This document shows positions 1 to 9,051 of a stretch of DNA of 64,000 bases, in pieces (position 1 is the stretch's first letter; each line of letters opens with the position of its first letter). A program made the translations under genes and the position numbers. The stretch comes from Planotetraspora phitsanulokensis (GTDB lineage Bacteria > Actinomycetota > Actinomycetes > Streptosporangiales > Streptosporangiaceae), in the NCBI RefSeq assembly GCF_016863295.1, contig NZ_BOOP01000031.1:1-64000 (forward strand). The letters run 5' to 3'. Under the pieces are notes generated by a model. That model was given only the letters and a program-made list of their open reading frames with translations, was not told the DNA's origin and did no database searches.

Positions 1-57
1 GTGACCATCACCGACACCGGCATGAAGCCGCTGCGGATCGGCTCCTGGGCGGTCTGA
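1..57 (+). CDS. C-terminal end of an unidentified protein (5' truncated)
   Basis: Only the last 18 codons are inside the window, in the frame read from base 1 and stopping with TGA at 55-57. The visible tail ends LRIGSWAV. It is too short to assign to a family. A strong hairpin follows at 75-106, which supports this being the true end of a gene. Confidence 0.5.
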   Translation: MTITDTGMKPLRIGSWAV

Positions 58-74
58 CACACGAGGCGGCCTGG

Positions 75-106
75 CTGAGGGCGAGCACACATGTGCTCGC
101 CCTCAG
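75..106 (+). terminator. Perfect 14-bp hairpin terminator
   Basis: The arms CTGAGGGCGAGCAC and GTGCTCGCCCTCAG pair perfectly around the loop ACAT, 17 bases after the stop of the upstream gene. No T-tract follows, as is common for actinobacterial terminators. Confidence 0.75.
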
Positions 107-314
107 TGCTTTCCGGCCGACTGCCGCCGGTGGGCGATCCCGTTCTCGCCTGGGCCCTCTCAGCCCCTGGTCCTGGATTATGTGTCCGCTTCGTCACTGT
201 GTGTTCCCTCAGGGTTCTAGTGTTAGAGACTGACCGAAATTGGTGAAAGGTCTTGTTTTTTGGACCTTCTAGTGATCAAGATGGCGGCACCCGTTCGGAA
301 TCCGGGGAGGGTGC
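107..314. other. Intergenic region, possible promoter
   Basis: No gene is seen here. The stretch 181-290 is clearly more A/T-rich than its surroundings and contains a small inverted repeat (AAGGTC at 247-252, GACCTT at 263-268) around a run of T. A weak promoter-like pair (TTGTTT at 254-259, CAAGAT at 278-283) could serve the small ORF at 315 and the NlpC/P60 gene at 589. Confidence 0.3.
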
Positions 315-476
315 GTGGTCAGCGGTGAGGGCGCGCCGGCGATCGTGCCGGGGGTGCCGCAGTGGCTGTGGGCGGTCGTCTCAGCGGTGATCAACGCCGT
401 GGTCGGCCTCGCCGGAATCGAAATCTCCCGACGGCCGACACGGCCTTCCCGGCCTGCGCTCGGTGGTGCCGCCTGA
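315..476 (+). CDS. Possible small single-helix membrane protein (53 aa)
   Basis: A GTG-started frame of 53 codons lies 4-5 bases behind a purine-rich GGGGAGGG. It has one hydrophobic stretch at about residues 16-38, rich in Trp, Val, Ala and Ile (begins VPQWLWAVVSAVINAVVGLA), followed by an Arg/Pro-rich tail, as in small membrane-anchored peptides. It sits directly upstream of the NlpC/P60 gene on the same strand with a 112-base gap. I do not recognise a family. The case rests on the ribosome-binding site and the hydrophobic segment, so it may be non-coding leader sequence. Confidence 0.35.
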   Translation: MVSGEGAPAIVPGVPQWLWAVVSAVINAVVGLAGIEISRRPTRPSRPALGGAA

Positions 477-588
477 TCGGATACGTGATGATCGCCTGCG
501 CGCGGCCGACGCCCCTCCTGGACTCGGCATCGCCGGGCTCGCCCGCGGTGCCGCAGCAAATCCCTTCCGCCGCGTTGAAAGGAACTCC

Positions 589-1638
589 ATGATCCGCAAG
601 CTCCGCTTCGGCGGCAGGCTCGCCGCGGTAGCGGTCGCGGCCGCGACGGTCGTCGCCACGGCCGCGTTCGCGCCGGCCGCCGGTGCCGCCCAGCCCACAC
701 CCGCGACCCCCCCCATCGCATATGTGGACGTGTCCGTGGCGACTGTCTGGACCAAGCCGAACAGCCCGCGTCCCATTGACGCACCCGCGCTGACCAACCC
801 GGTGGACCCCGAGAAGTGGCTCGCCGGCATGACGGTGGACGACAAGCGGGGCCTGACGAGCGGCAACCTGACCCAGACGCAGGTCCTCTACGGCCACCCC
901 GTCTACGTGCTCGCCGAGCAGGGCGACTGGGCCGAGGTCGCGGTGCCGGGCCAGGCCACGCCGAAGAACTCGCTGGGCTACCCGGGCTGGGTGCCCAAGG
1001 CGCAGCTCACCAGCGACCCCGGGTTCGCCGCTGTGGCCGCGCACCGCCCCTTCGCGCTGGTGAACCAGGCCCCGACCGCGTGGCTCTACAACGATCTCGG
1101 GCGGCGGTCCAAGGCCCTGAAGATCAGTGTGAACACCCGGCTGCCCGAGCTCGCACGCGTCGGCGACTCCGTCCTCGTCTACACCCCGGACGGCACGAAG
1201 TGGCTTGCCGCCGCCGACGTCACTGTGTACAAGTCGGAATCAGACATTCCATACCCGACCGGCACGGATCTGGTGAACTTCGCGAAGAAGTTCATCGACG
1301 TGCCCTACCTGTGGGCCGGCCGGGCCGGGTTCGGCTTCGACTGCTCCGGCTTCACCTCCACCGTGTACGAGGCCAACGGCATCGCCATCCCGCGCGACTC
1401 CGGCCCCCAGGCCACCTTCGGCGGTGCCACCAAGGTGGACCGGGCCGACCTGCAGCCCGGTGACCTGATCTTCTACGCCCGCAACAACGGCACCGGCTCG
1501 ATCTACCACGTGGCCATGTACATCGGGGACCAGCAGATGATCGAGGCGTACGACGCCGCGACACCGGTCCGTATCACCCCGGTGCGGTTCAACACCGACT
1601 ACTGGGGCGCGGTTCGGTACCTCACCGCAGGCCACTGA
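589..1638 (+). CDS. Secreted NlpC/P60 peptidoglycan endopeptidase with SH3-type N-terminal part
   Basis: This 349-residue protein probably cleaves gamma-D-glutamyl-diamino acid bonds in peptidoglycan stem peptides. A signal peptide covers about residues 1-34 (MIRKLR, then an Ala/Val core, cleaved near AGAAQ). Residues 40-220 look like the paired SH3-like region of YkfC-type dipeptidyl peptidases. The NlpC/P60 domain follows: catalytic Cys252 in FDCSGF and His307 in IYHVAMYIG. ATG589 is chosen because GAAAGGA precedes it at 577-583 and the signal peptide begins there; an in-frame upstream extension to 463 has neither. It stands alone and is followed by a hairpin at 1645-1674. Confidence 0.9.
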   Translation: MIRKLRFGGRLAAVAVAAATVVATAAFAPAAGAAQPTPATPPIAYVDVSVATVWTKPNSPRPIDAPALTNPVDPEKWLAGMTVDDKRGLTSGNLTQTQVLYGHPVYVLAEQGDWAEVAVPGQATPKNSLGYPGWVPKAQLTSDPGFAAVAAHRPFALVNQAPTAWLYNDLGRRSKALKISVNTRLPELARVGDSVLVYTPDGTKWLAAADVTVYKSESDIPYPTGTDLVNFAKKFIDVPYLWAGRAGFGFDCSGFTSTVYEANGIAIPRDSGPQATFGGATKVDRADLQPGDLIFYARNNGTGSIYHVAMYIGDQQMIEAYDAATPVRITPVRFNTDYWGAVRYLTAGH

Positions 1639-1644
1639 CGGTTT

Positions 1645-1674
1645 CGCGCCCACGTCAGCGTCGCCGTGGGCGCG
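1645..1674 (+). terminator. Hairpin terminator after the NlpC/P60 gene
   Basis: Ten-base arms CGCGCCCACG and CGTGGGCGCG pair perfectly around a 10-base loop, starting 7 bases after the stop codon. The following 220 bases before the next gene show no other clear element. Confidence 0.6.
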
Positions 1675-1896
1675 GCCGTGCCTTTCCGTCGACGGAGAGG
1701 CCGGGGGACCGCTACAAGGAGAGACTCCTCGGGATCGTTCCGATGGCCCGGCCTGCAGTTCTGGGCCATCGGTACGGGCCTGCCGGCCGCCGACACCGCA
1801 CATGAGGTCGCCTAACCGGTTCCAGGGAGAGGCGTTTTCGGCATGATGACAGGGTGATCTGTCTGCGCCGCCGCCCGGCAAGTTGACCGGAGTCAT

Positions 1897-2742
1897 GTGG
1901 TGACCCCCGAGCTTGAGGACTCCGCGTCGTCCTCGCCTGCCGCCGGGAGAAGCTTCTCTTCCTCCATTCGCGCAGTGCTCGCAGGTGTGTGCATCGTCGC
2001 TCTGGGAACATGCGTGATTTTGCCGATCGACCCGGAGGCGCCTGCGCGGACGGCGATCGTCGGTGTGGTCGCAGCCTTGCTGAGCGCCGGGGCCTGCGTC
2101 CTGCGGTCGGCGCCGGCAGTCCGCGCGGCGGTGTTCATCTGCCCGCTCTTCGGCTGTTTCGCGGTGGGGATTCTCGGCGAGTGGCCTCCCGCGGCCACCA
2201 CGATCCTGGTCTGCGTGCTCCCCTTGGGATGCCTGCTGCTCGCCGGTCGTCACGCCGCCCTGAGGTCGACGGCGCCGTGGCTGACGCGTGGATCATTGAC
2301 GCCGGAGGCCCCCTGGCTGGCCCTGGCCACCGTGGTGCTCAGCGCAGCGGCACTCACGGCGTGGGCACTCACAGTGCGTCCTGTGCCGGCCGAGTACCTG
2401 CGGGAGTTGCAACGCCTCCCGCTCGGGCTCGCGATTCTGGGCGTGGTGGCGTTCGCCCTGGTCAATCCAGTGTGGGAGGAGTTGCTCTTCCGGGGAGTCC
2501 TGCTGACCGAACTCGCCTCGGTCTGGGGCGCCAAGGCGGCAGTGGTGCTGCAAGCGGTGTTGTTCGGAGCCGCGCATTTCGCGGGATTCCCGTCCGGTGT
2601 CATCGGGATGATCATGGCAGGTGCCTGGGGTTTCGTCCTGGGCATCATGCGCCTGCGTAGTGGCGGCATCCTGATCTCGTACGTGGTGCACGTGACCGCC
2701 AACGCAGTCATCGGGACGATCGCGGTGCTGATCCTGCGCTGA
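1897..2742 (+). CDS. CPBP (CAAX/bacteriocin-processing) family intramembrane metalloprotease
   Basis: A 281-residue polytopic membrane protein with about seven hydrophobic segments. The family motifs are present near the C-terminus: EELLFRG with the Glu pair at 194-195 and Arg199, and a zinc-type His at 227 in FGAAHF, followed by a further His in YVVHVTANA. The family is related to Rce1 and includes bacteriocin self-immunity proteins; substrates are mostly unknown. The start is GTG1897, with a second GTG at 1900 that sits better behind GGAG at 1889-1892 (7-base spacing). No partner gene suggests a substrate. Confidence 0.85.
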   Translation: MVTPELEDSASSSPAAGRSFSSSIRAVLAGVCIVALGTCVILPIDPEAPARTAIVGVVAALLSAGACVLRSAPAVRAAVFICPLFGCFAVGILGEWPPAATTILVCVLPLGCLLLAGRHAALRSTAPWLTRGSLTPEAPWLALATVVLSAAALTAWALTVRPVPAEYLRELQRLPLGLAILGVVAFALVNPVWEELLFRGVLLTELASVWGAKAAVVLQAVLFGAAHFAGFPSGVIGMIMAGAWGFVLGIMRLRSGGILISYVVHVTANAVIGTIAVLILR

Positions 2743-2930
2743 GCACGTACACGCCGCACGCAGCGCCCAATCTGATGTGCTTACCCATCGGATGATCACG
2801 GCTCCGCCAGGCCAGTAGCCTGAGTGACAACGCCCCTGGACTGTCGTGGACGCATGTGGAGCACCGTGGACGATCTCAGCAGACGGAGTGACCGGCCGGC
2901 CAGCCGAGGCGGCGTTCGGCATTGCTCGTC

Positions 2931-3920
2931 ATGAAGGACTCATCACGGTTTCGGACCGCGCTCGGCGCCACTGGGCTCGCCCTGTCCGCCCTCATCGGCC
3001 TCGCCGGCTGCGGTGAGGCCACGACCGCCAAGAACGCGGCCCCCCAGAGCGCCCCAGCACCCACTCACACGCCGGCGACGTCCCCGGACCCGGCCGCCCA
3101 GGCGAACTCGTCCCAGGCGGAGGTCGACCGGCGGCTCCGCCGCCTCGAACAACAGCACCACGGACGCATCGGCGCGTACGCGATCGACACGGGGACGGGC
3201 CGCGCCCTGAGCCACCGGGCCGGCGAGTTGTTCCCGACGCTGTCGACGTTCAAGGCGATGGTCTCCGCCGCGGTGCTGCGGAAGGCGCGGCAGTCCGATC
3301 CTGGGCTGATGGACCGGGTTGTCCGCTACACCAGCCGCGACCTCAAGGACTACTCGCCTGTCACCGGGAAACACGTGACCACGGGCATGACCGTTGCCGA
3401 ACTGTGCGACGCGGCGATCACCATGAGCGACAACACCGCGGGCAACCTGCTGCTCAAGCAGATCGGCGGACCGGCCGGGCTCACCGCGTTCTACCGCACG
3501 CTCGGCGACTCGGTGAGCCGGCTCGACCGCTGGGAGACCGAGCTCAACGTCTGGAAGCCCGGTGAGAAACGCGACACCACCTCCCCGGCCGCCTATGCAC
3601 GCGACCTGCGGGCGCTCACCCTGGGCGACGCGCTCGAGCCCGCCGACCGGACCCGCCTGATCGGCTGGATGGACGATGCCGAGACCGGGGACGCGCGCAT
3701 CCGGGCCGGGCTGCCCGAAGACTGGACCGTCGGCGACAAGACCGGGACCGGCCCGACCTACGGCACCACGAACGACATCGCGGTCGTCCGGCCGCCGTCC
3801 GGCGCACCGGTGGTCATGGTGATCCTCACCAACCGCCGGGCCGCGGACGGCGCCAGTGACGACAAGGTCGTCGCCAAGACCGCCGCCATCCTCGCCACCG
3901 GGCTCGGCCGGGCCGATTAG
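2931..3920 (+). CDS. Class A beta-lactamase, lipoprotein type
   Basis: A serine beta-lactamase of about 329 residues that hydrolyses beta-lactam rings outside the membrane. All class A motifs are present: Ser105-Thr-Phe-Lys108 (S70xxK73 in standard numbering), Ser166-Asp167-Asn168 (SDN loop), Glu202 in RWETELN (Glu166) and Lys270-Thr-Gly (KTG). The N-terminus is an export signal ending in a lipobox-like LAGCG at about residues 26-30, followed by a Pro/Thr/Ala-rich linker, so it is probably lipid-anchored. ATG2931 is preferred over an in-frame TTG at 2922. The gene stands alone with no BlaR or BlaI nearby; its intact motifs suggest an active enzyme, but the spectrum cannot be read from sequence. 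Confidence 0.92.
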   Translation: MKDSSRFRTALGATGLALSALIGLAGCGEATTAKNAAPQSAPAPTHTPATSPDPAAQANSSQAEVDRRLRRLEQQHHGRIGAYAIDTGTGRALSHRAGELFPTLSTFKAMVSAAVLRKARQSDPGLMDRVVRYTSRDLKDYSPVTGKHVTTGMTVAELCDAAITMSDNTAGNLLLKQIGGPAGLTAFYRTLGDSVSRLDRWETELNVWKPGEKRDTTSPAAYARDLRALTLGDALEPADRTRLIGWMDDAETGDARIRAGLPEDWTVGDKTGTGPTYGTTNDIAVVRPPSGAPVVMVILTNRRAADGASDDKVVAKTAAILATGLGRAD

Positions 3921-3959
3921 GACGCGACCGGATGCGCGACACTCCGACTTGGAGATGCC

Positions 3960-5093
3960 ATGGACGTGCTCGTCATAGGCGCCGGGGTGGGCGGCCTGGC
4001 CGTCGCACGCGGGCTGCTGGCCGCCGGTCATCGGGTGCGGGTGTACGAGCAGGCACCCGCTCCCCGGGTGAGCGGGAAGGCGGTGCTCATCTGGAGCAAC
4101 GGCACCGCCGTACTGAACGATCTCGGTGTCGGCCTGGACGGCGTCGGCACCCGCATCGACAGGATCGACGCGCTGACCGCGGACGGCAGGCTGCGCACCA
4201 GCATGGACATCGCCCACGCGGCCGGCCGCTACGGCTTCCCGACCAAGGCGATCCCGCGTCGGCACCTTCAGGAACGCCTGGCGGACGGGCTGCCTGACGG
4301 CCTCGTCCGGTACGGCATGAGCTGTCAGAGCGTGACCCAGGACGAGGGCCGGGTAACGGCGACCTTCGGCGACGGAACGACGGCCACAGGAGACCTGCTC
4401 ATCGGGGCCGACGGCCACCACTCGGCCGTACGGCGCCAACTGTGGGGAGACGGCGTCGTGCAGCCGGCCACCTTCGGCACATGGCAGGGCCTCAGCCCGA
4501 TCGACATCGACATCACTGACACGCACCGCCACATCATGATCACGGGGAGGGAGGGTGCGTGTGGGCTCTTCCCCGCCGGGGACGGCATGCTGCAGTGGTG
4601 GTTCGACGTGCGCTGGTCACCCACCGAACCGCGGCCGACTTCACCGCTGGCCGAGTTGCGGCGTCGCTTCGGGCACTGGGGTTCGCCCGTCCCCGAGGTG
4701 CTCGCCGGCGCGTCGGAGGACGACCTCGACTTCTTCGGGCACCACTGGAACAAGGTCCGCCGGATGTGGGGGGAGGGGCGAATCACCCTGCTCGGCGACG
4801 CCGCCCACACCATGCCGCCCACACTGGGGCAGGGCGCCAACCAGACCCTCGAGGACGCGTGGGTGCTCGGGCGCGAGCTCGCCAGGGACGGCGACGATCC
4901 GGCGGTACGGCTGCGCGCCTACGAGAAGGCGCGCTACCCGCACATATCTCTGGTTTCCCGGCTGGCCAGGCGCAACCCCGCCAACTGGCGCATCCCACCG
5001 ATGCTCGGCCGGCTGTTACCCGAAACGACCCAGACCGCCATGCTCGCGCGCTTCAGCAACCGCCTCAACGCGCCGGCTGCGCGATCCCTCTGA
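3960..5093 (+). CDS. FAD-dependent aromatic-type monooxygenase
   Basis: A 377-residue group A flavin monooxygenase of the PHBH/UbiH fold. The N-terminal dinucleotide motif is VIGAGVGGLAVARGLL (residues 4-19). The DG motif appears as LLIGADGHHSAVR, and the FAD ribityl-binding GD motif as LLGDAAHTMPPTLGQGANQTLEDA near residue 280. The length is normal for single-component FAD/NAD(P)H hydroxylases. ATG3960 follows GGAG with a 5-base gap. It is convergent with the MFS gene at 5113 and could belong with it as a modify-and-export pair for a small aromatic or antibiotic. That pairing is inferred, and the substrate is unknown. Confidence 0.88.
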   Translation: MDVLVIGAGVGGLAVARGLLAAGHRVRVYEQAPAPRVSGKAVLIWSNGTAVLNDLGVGLDGVGTRIDRIDALTADGRLRTSMDIAHAAGRYGFPTKAIPRRHLQERLADGLPDGLVRYGMSCQSVTQDEGRVTATFGDGTTATGDLLIGADGHHSAVRRQLWGDGVVQPATFGTWQGLSPIDIDITDTHRHIMITGREGACGLFPAGDGMLQWWFDVRWSPTEPRPTSPLAELRRRFGHWGSPVPEVLAGASEDDLDFFGHHWNKVRRMWGEGRITLLGDAAHTMPPTLGQGANQTLEDAWVLGRELARDGDDPAVRLRAYEKARYPHISLVSRLARRNPANWRIPPMLGRLLPETTQTAMLARFSNRLNAPAARSL

Positions 5094-5112
5094 CCGCGCT
5101 GCGCCGCCGCGT

Positions 5113-6321
5113 TCAGCCGTCGATCTTGATGAGGTCCGAGTCGTCGGCGCGGTCCGTGGAGTCGGGGGCGGCCGGCCGAAGGTCGCGTCGGGCGACGGGA
5201 ATCGTGAGAAGGAGAAGGACTGCGACTGCCGCGAACCCGAGCGGATAACCGGTCCTTTCGGTGAGCAGGCCGAAGCCGGTCGCACCGATGCCCATGCCGC
5301 CGTCGAAGGCCAGATTCCACAACATGCTCGCCCAGCCGAACCGCTCGCGCGGGACCCGTTCGAACATCACCGTCAGCGTCACGTTCTGCGCGATGCCGAA
5401 CCCGGTGCCGAACAAGATCATGCCGGCCACCGTCGGGATCAGGCCGTCGAACGGGACAAGCAGGAAGATTCCGAGCGCGGAGGCGAGCAGAGCCGGCAGC
5501 AACAGCCGGCGTGGCCGGTAGCGGGAGGCCGCGCGGCCGGCCCACCAGCGGGCGAGCGGGGTCGTGGCCGACTGCGCGAGCAGCGCGAGCGACGCGTTCC
5601 CGGCGTGGCCGGTCAACGGCAGAAAGGTCACGACGACCCCCGCGGCCAGCGCGACCGCCCCGAAGATCATGGCGGGCGTGGCCAGGCCGCCGGGACGGGA
5701 CCGTTCGACCCGGGACCGTTCGACCCGGGTCAGCGGCGGCCTGGTGACCGGCACGGCCACCAGCCCCAGCATGCTGAGCAGAGGGATCACGCCGGCGATG
5801 AGGAACACCGGCGCATAGTCGAGGCCGCCGGAGGCCCAGAGGCCCAGCGGGAGCCCGATGATCGACGGGATTCCGACGGCCACGCCGTACGCGCCGAGCG
5901 CCCGGCTGCGGTCCTCGGGGAGCGACAGGTCGGCGGCCAGCGCGGTGCCGACCACCACGAGGATCCCCAGGCCGGCACCGCGCAGCAGGCACACGGCGAG
6001 GACCAGAGGCAGGCCGGAGGAGAGGGGAAGCGCGAACGCGGGCGCGCCGAGCAGCAGCAGGCCGAGCCAGGTCACCGTGCGGTACCCGTACTTGGACAGC
6101 AGGTACGGCACGGCCAGTTCCATGGCGACGGTGGACAACATGAGCGTGCCGGTCGCCAGGCCGGCGCCCTGGCCTCCGGCGCCGCCGGCGGCCACATACT
6201 GCGGCACCGTGGACACGAGCAGGTAGAAGCCGGTCGAGCCGCCCGCGACGGACGCCATGGACAGGTACAGGGAACGTGTGAGCACGTCCCCAAGCTTCAC
6301 AAGGGGCGAGCCGCCGGACAT
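5113..6321 (-). CDS. MFS transporter (12-helix type)
   Basis: A 402-residue major facilitator with about twelve hydrophobic segments and the helix 2-3 loop SKYGYRTVTWLGLLLL in place of the usual GRRP form. The best match by appearance is the drug/small-molecule exporter group. The central cytoplasmic loop contains a short tandem repeat, VERSRVERSR, encoded by two copies of a 15-base unit near 5694-5730. The C-terminal tail is acidic. It overlaps nothing and ends 19 bases from the stop of the convergent monooxygenase. No clear ribosome-binding site is visible at ATG6321, so the exact start is uncertain. Confidence 0.85.
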   Translation of the reverse strand: MSGGSPLVKLGDVLTRSLYLSMASVAGGSTGFYLLVSTVPQYVAAGGAGGQGAGLATGTLMLSTVAMELAVPYLLSKYGYRTVTWLGLLLLGAPAFALPLSSGLPLVLAVCLLRGAGLGILVVVGTALAADLSLPEDRSRALGAYGVAVGIPSIIGLPLGLWASGGLDYAPVFLIAGVIPLLSMLGLVAVPVTRPPLTRVERSRVERSRPGGLATPAMIFGAVALAAGVVVTFLPLTGHAGNASLALLAQSATTPLARWWAGRAASRYRPRRLLLPALLASALGIFLLVPFDGLIPTVAGMILFGTGFGIAQNVTLTVMFERVPRERFGWASMLWNLAFDGGMGIGATGFGLLTERTGYPLGFAAVAVLLLLTIPVARRDLRPAAPDSTDRADDSDLIKIDG

Positions 6322-6427
6322 CGGGCAGGATACTTAGCCGCCTCTTCATTGCCCTCTTCTCGCGGGCCACCCGCAGGTGACGCCTCGCGGCCCGTGATCG
6401 CGGGGCCCGTCATGCGTCCCTCCTACG

Positions 6428-9001
6428 ATGGGGCGCATGTTCGTGGGGCGGGAGGCGGAGCTGGCGGCGCTGGCGGCCGCGCGGTCTCGCAGTCCGCAGG
6501 CGGTGGTGGTGGCCGGCGAGGCGGGGATCGGCAAGTCGCGGCTGGTGGAGGAGTTCGTCGCAGGCGGGAGCTCCCCGGTGTTTCGGGGCGCGGCCGATCC
6601 GGGCGGCCCGCCGTACGGTCCGCTCGTGAGCGTGCTGCGCCGCGTGGTGCGCCATCTGGGCGTACGGCAGGCGGTCGACCTGCTTCCCGGGAACGGGCGT
6701 ACGGCGCTGGCGCGGCTGCTGCCCGAGCTGGGGCCGCAGCACGAACCGGACCGTGCCCGTCTGTTCGAGGAGGTGCTGCTGCTCCTCGAAGGCGTCGCCG
6801 GAAGGGGCGAGGTCATCGTCCTCGTCGAGGACCTGCACTGGGCCGATGTGCCCGCTCGTGACCTGCTGGTCTTCCTGCTGCGCAATTTGACCCGGCCCGG
6901 CGTGCTGGTGATCGGAACGACCAGGGACACGCAGGGCCTGTGGCCGCTGCTGCGGTTGGACACCGTCGAATTGCTCACGCCACCCGCCCTTGGCCGGGAG
7001 GACGTGGCACGGATGCTGGGTCGCCCGCCCGATTCGCCGGAGGTCGCACGAATTCTGCGGCGCAGCGAAGGAAACCCGCTGTTCGTGGAGGCGCTCGCCG
7101 ATGTGGGCACGGCCACCCCGGGCGCGTTGCGCGACCTGCTCCTCGCCGGCGTCGAACGGTTGGAGCCCGAGAGCCTCGCGGTGTTGCGCGCCGTCGCCGT
7201 CGCCGGGCTCGCGATGGAGCACATCCCGTTGCGGGACATGACAGGCCTCGACGACCTGGCCCTCGACGACGCCCTGCGGCCACTGGTGCGCGGCAGGTTC
7301 CTGCGGGTCGAGACAGAGGGCTACGCCTTCCGGCACGTGCTGATTCGCGATGCGGTGTACGACGACGTGCCGCTGGGCGAGCGGGCACGGCTGCACGCCC
7401 GGTGCGCCGCCGCGCTGGCGGAGCGCCCGGATCAGGCGAGCGACCATTGGCACGCCGCGGGAGACCGAAGGCGTGCCATGGAGACGGCATGGCAGGCGGG
7501 GAAGTACGAGCGGGTGCTCGACCTGTGGGACGAAACGGCCATGCAGGACGTCGACCACGCGCGTGTCCTGGAACTGGCGGCCGAGAACGCCCTCCACGCC
7601 GGGGCGGCCGATCGCGCGGAGGAACTGGCCACCGCCGCCATCCGGGAGGTCGATCCGGAGGCCGACCCGGCACGGGTCGCCCGCCTGCTGACACTGCGGG
7701 TCACCGTGCGCGACCAACTCGGCGAGGACGGCCTGGACGACCTGCGCGAAGCCGTACGGCTGGCGCCGGACTCCCCGCGGCTCACCGGAGCCCTCGCCGC
7801 CACCCTCGCCTGGAACGGCCAGTATGCGGAGGCGCATGCGCACGCCACCCGGGCGGTCGCGCAGGGCGACACCGGCTCCGTGATCACCCTGGCCTCGCTG
7901 GCCGCCGCCGATGGAGATATGGAAAGCGCCACGGCCCTGTACGCACGGGCCCAGGCGGCGGCCGGTGACGACGACACGCTGCTCAGCGCGCTCGCCGCCG
8001 AAGCGGACGCCCTGGAGGCGGCGGGGGAACACAGCAGAGCCGAGGTCGTCGCCAGGCGCGGCATGACGCACGCACGCGGCGCCGGGCGGGCCAGGTCGCT
8101 CGGCACGCTGATCGCGGCCAACCTCGCCGAGCCTTTGGCGTCCCTGGGCCGGTGGGATGAGGCCAGACAGGTCGTCGCCGCCGCCCTCGCCCTGGACCCG
8201 CCGCCCATCTACCGCGCGTGGCTGCTCATAGTGGACGGCACGGTCGCGGCCTGGAGAGGCGACACGTCGGACGCCGAGGAGATCTTGCGCCTGGTTCGTC
8301 CACTGACACGCGGCCGGTCGCGTGGAGAGGACTCCTGCCTGGAGCCCGACCTGCTCGCCTGCCGTCTCGCTCAGCTCGGCGGAGACGTCGACCGCCTGCG
8401 CCGCCTCCTCGGCCACGTGCTGGAAACGCACGACCTGACCCGCAGCCGCCGCTACGCCTGGCCTCTCCTGGCCGCCGCCGCCCAGGCCGGGATCGTCCCC
8501 GGCCTGCCCCTCGAGAGCCTTCCCGCCATCGGGCGCCTCCAGTGGGCTCACCGAGCGACGTACCTCGCGGAATGCGGCGAGGGCGCCTGGGACGAGGCGA
8601 TCGCCCTGTGGCGGCAGGTCGGCCAGCCCCATGCCCTCGGGTCGGTGCTGCTACGCGCGGGCGGCCACGCCGTACACGCGGGGGACCATGCGACGGCCCA
8701 GGAGAGGCTGCGCGAGGCCGCCTCGATCGCCGGCTCGCTCGGTGCCCTTCCGCTCGCCGGCCAGGTCGCCGCCGTCGCCGCGACCGCCCGGATCGTCCTC
8801 GATCCCGCTCCGGTGTTGTCGCCTCGTGAGCTGGAGGTGCTCACCCTGGTCGCCGAAGGTCTCAGCAACCGTCAGATCGCCGACAGGCTGTTCATCTCGC
8901 CCCGGACCTCGGGCGTCCACGTCTCCAACATCATGGCCAAGCTCGGCGCCTCCAACCGGGTCCACGCCGCCGCGATCGCCCGTCACCACGGCCTGCTCTG
9001 A
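6428..9001 (+). CDS. Large ATP-binding LuxR (LAL) family transcriptional regulator
   Basis: An 857-residue regulator. An N-terminal AAA-type ATPase domain starts FVGREAELAAL and has Walker A GEAGIGKSR (about 30-38) and a Walker B-like VLVEDLHWAD. A long helical TPR-like middle follows, with a C-terminal LuxR/NarL helix-turn-helix in the last 60 residues (LSPRELEVLTLVAEGLSNRQ onward). LAL proteins usually activate secondary-metabolite or sugar operons, but none lies next to it: the MFS gene is divergent 107 bases away and the downstream neighbour is convergent. ATG6437 is an alternative start. A 13-bp hairpin directly at its stop closes the unit. Confidence 0.9.
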   Translation: MGRMFVGREAELAALAAARSRSPQAVVVAGEAGIGKSRLVEEFVAGGSSPVFRGAADPGGPPYGPLVSVLRRVVRHLGVRQAVDLLPGNGRTALARLLPELGPQHEPDRARLFEEVLLLLEGVAGRGEVIVLVEDLHWADVPARDLLVFLLRNLTRPGVLVIGTTRDTQGLWPLLRLDTVELLTPPALGREDVARMLGRPPDSPEVARILRRSEGNPLFVEALADVGTATPGALRDLLLAGVERLEPESLAVLRAVAVAGLAMEHIPLRDMTGLDDLALDDALRPLVRGRFLRVETEGYAFRHVLIRDAVYDDVPLGERARLHARCAAALAERPDQASDHWHAAGDRRRAMETAWQAGKYERVLDLWDETAMQDVDHARVLELAAENALHAGAADRAEELATAAIREVDPEADPARVARLLTLRVTVRDQLGEDGLDDLREAVRLAPDSPRLTGALAATLAWNGQYAEAHAHATRAVAQGDTGSVITLASLAAADGDMESATALYARAQAAAGDDDTLLSALAAEADALEAAGEHSRAEVVARRGMTHARGAGRARSLGTLIAANLAEPLASLGRWDEARQVVAAALALDPPPIYRAWLLIVDGTVAAWRGDTSDAEEILRLVRPLTRGRSRGEDSCLEPDLLACRLAQLGGDVDRLRRLLGHVLETHDLTRSRRYAWPLLAAAAQAGIVPGLPLESLPAIGRLQWAHRATYLAECGEGAWDEAIALWRQVGQPHALGSVLLRAGGHAVHAGDHATAQERLREAASIAGSLGALPLAGQVAAVAATARIVLDPAPVLSPRELEVLTLVAEGLSNRQIADRLFISPRTSGVHVSNIMAKLGASNRVHAAAIARHHGLL

Positions 9002-9032
9002 GGCGGTGTGGCCGGCGCGGGCCACACCGCCT
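9001..9032. terminator. Bidirectional 13-bp hairpin between convergent genes
   Basis: Arms AGGCGGTGTGGCC and GGCCACACCGCCT pair perfectly around GGCGCG. It begins at the last base of the LAL stop codon and lies 20 bases from the end of the convergent symporter gene, so it can serve both. Confidence 0.8.
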
Positions 9033-9051
9033 TCTCATCAGGATGTGAGCG

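Noticed and set aside
181-588. Possible c-di-AMP (ydaO-type) riboswitch before the NlpC/P60 gene
   Set aside because: Such riboswitches often precede wall hydrolase genes in actinobacteria, but I could not find the conserved core segments in order. A covariance-model search would settle it.
4555-6861. 768-residue plus-strand frame crossing the monooxygenase and MFS genes
   Set aside because: It runs off-frame through one good gene and antisense to another, and has a low-complexity Arg/Gly/Gln composition.
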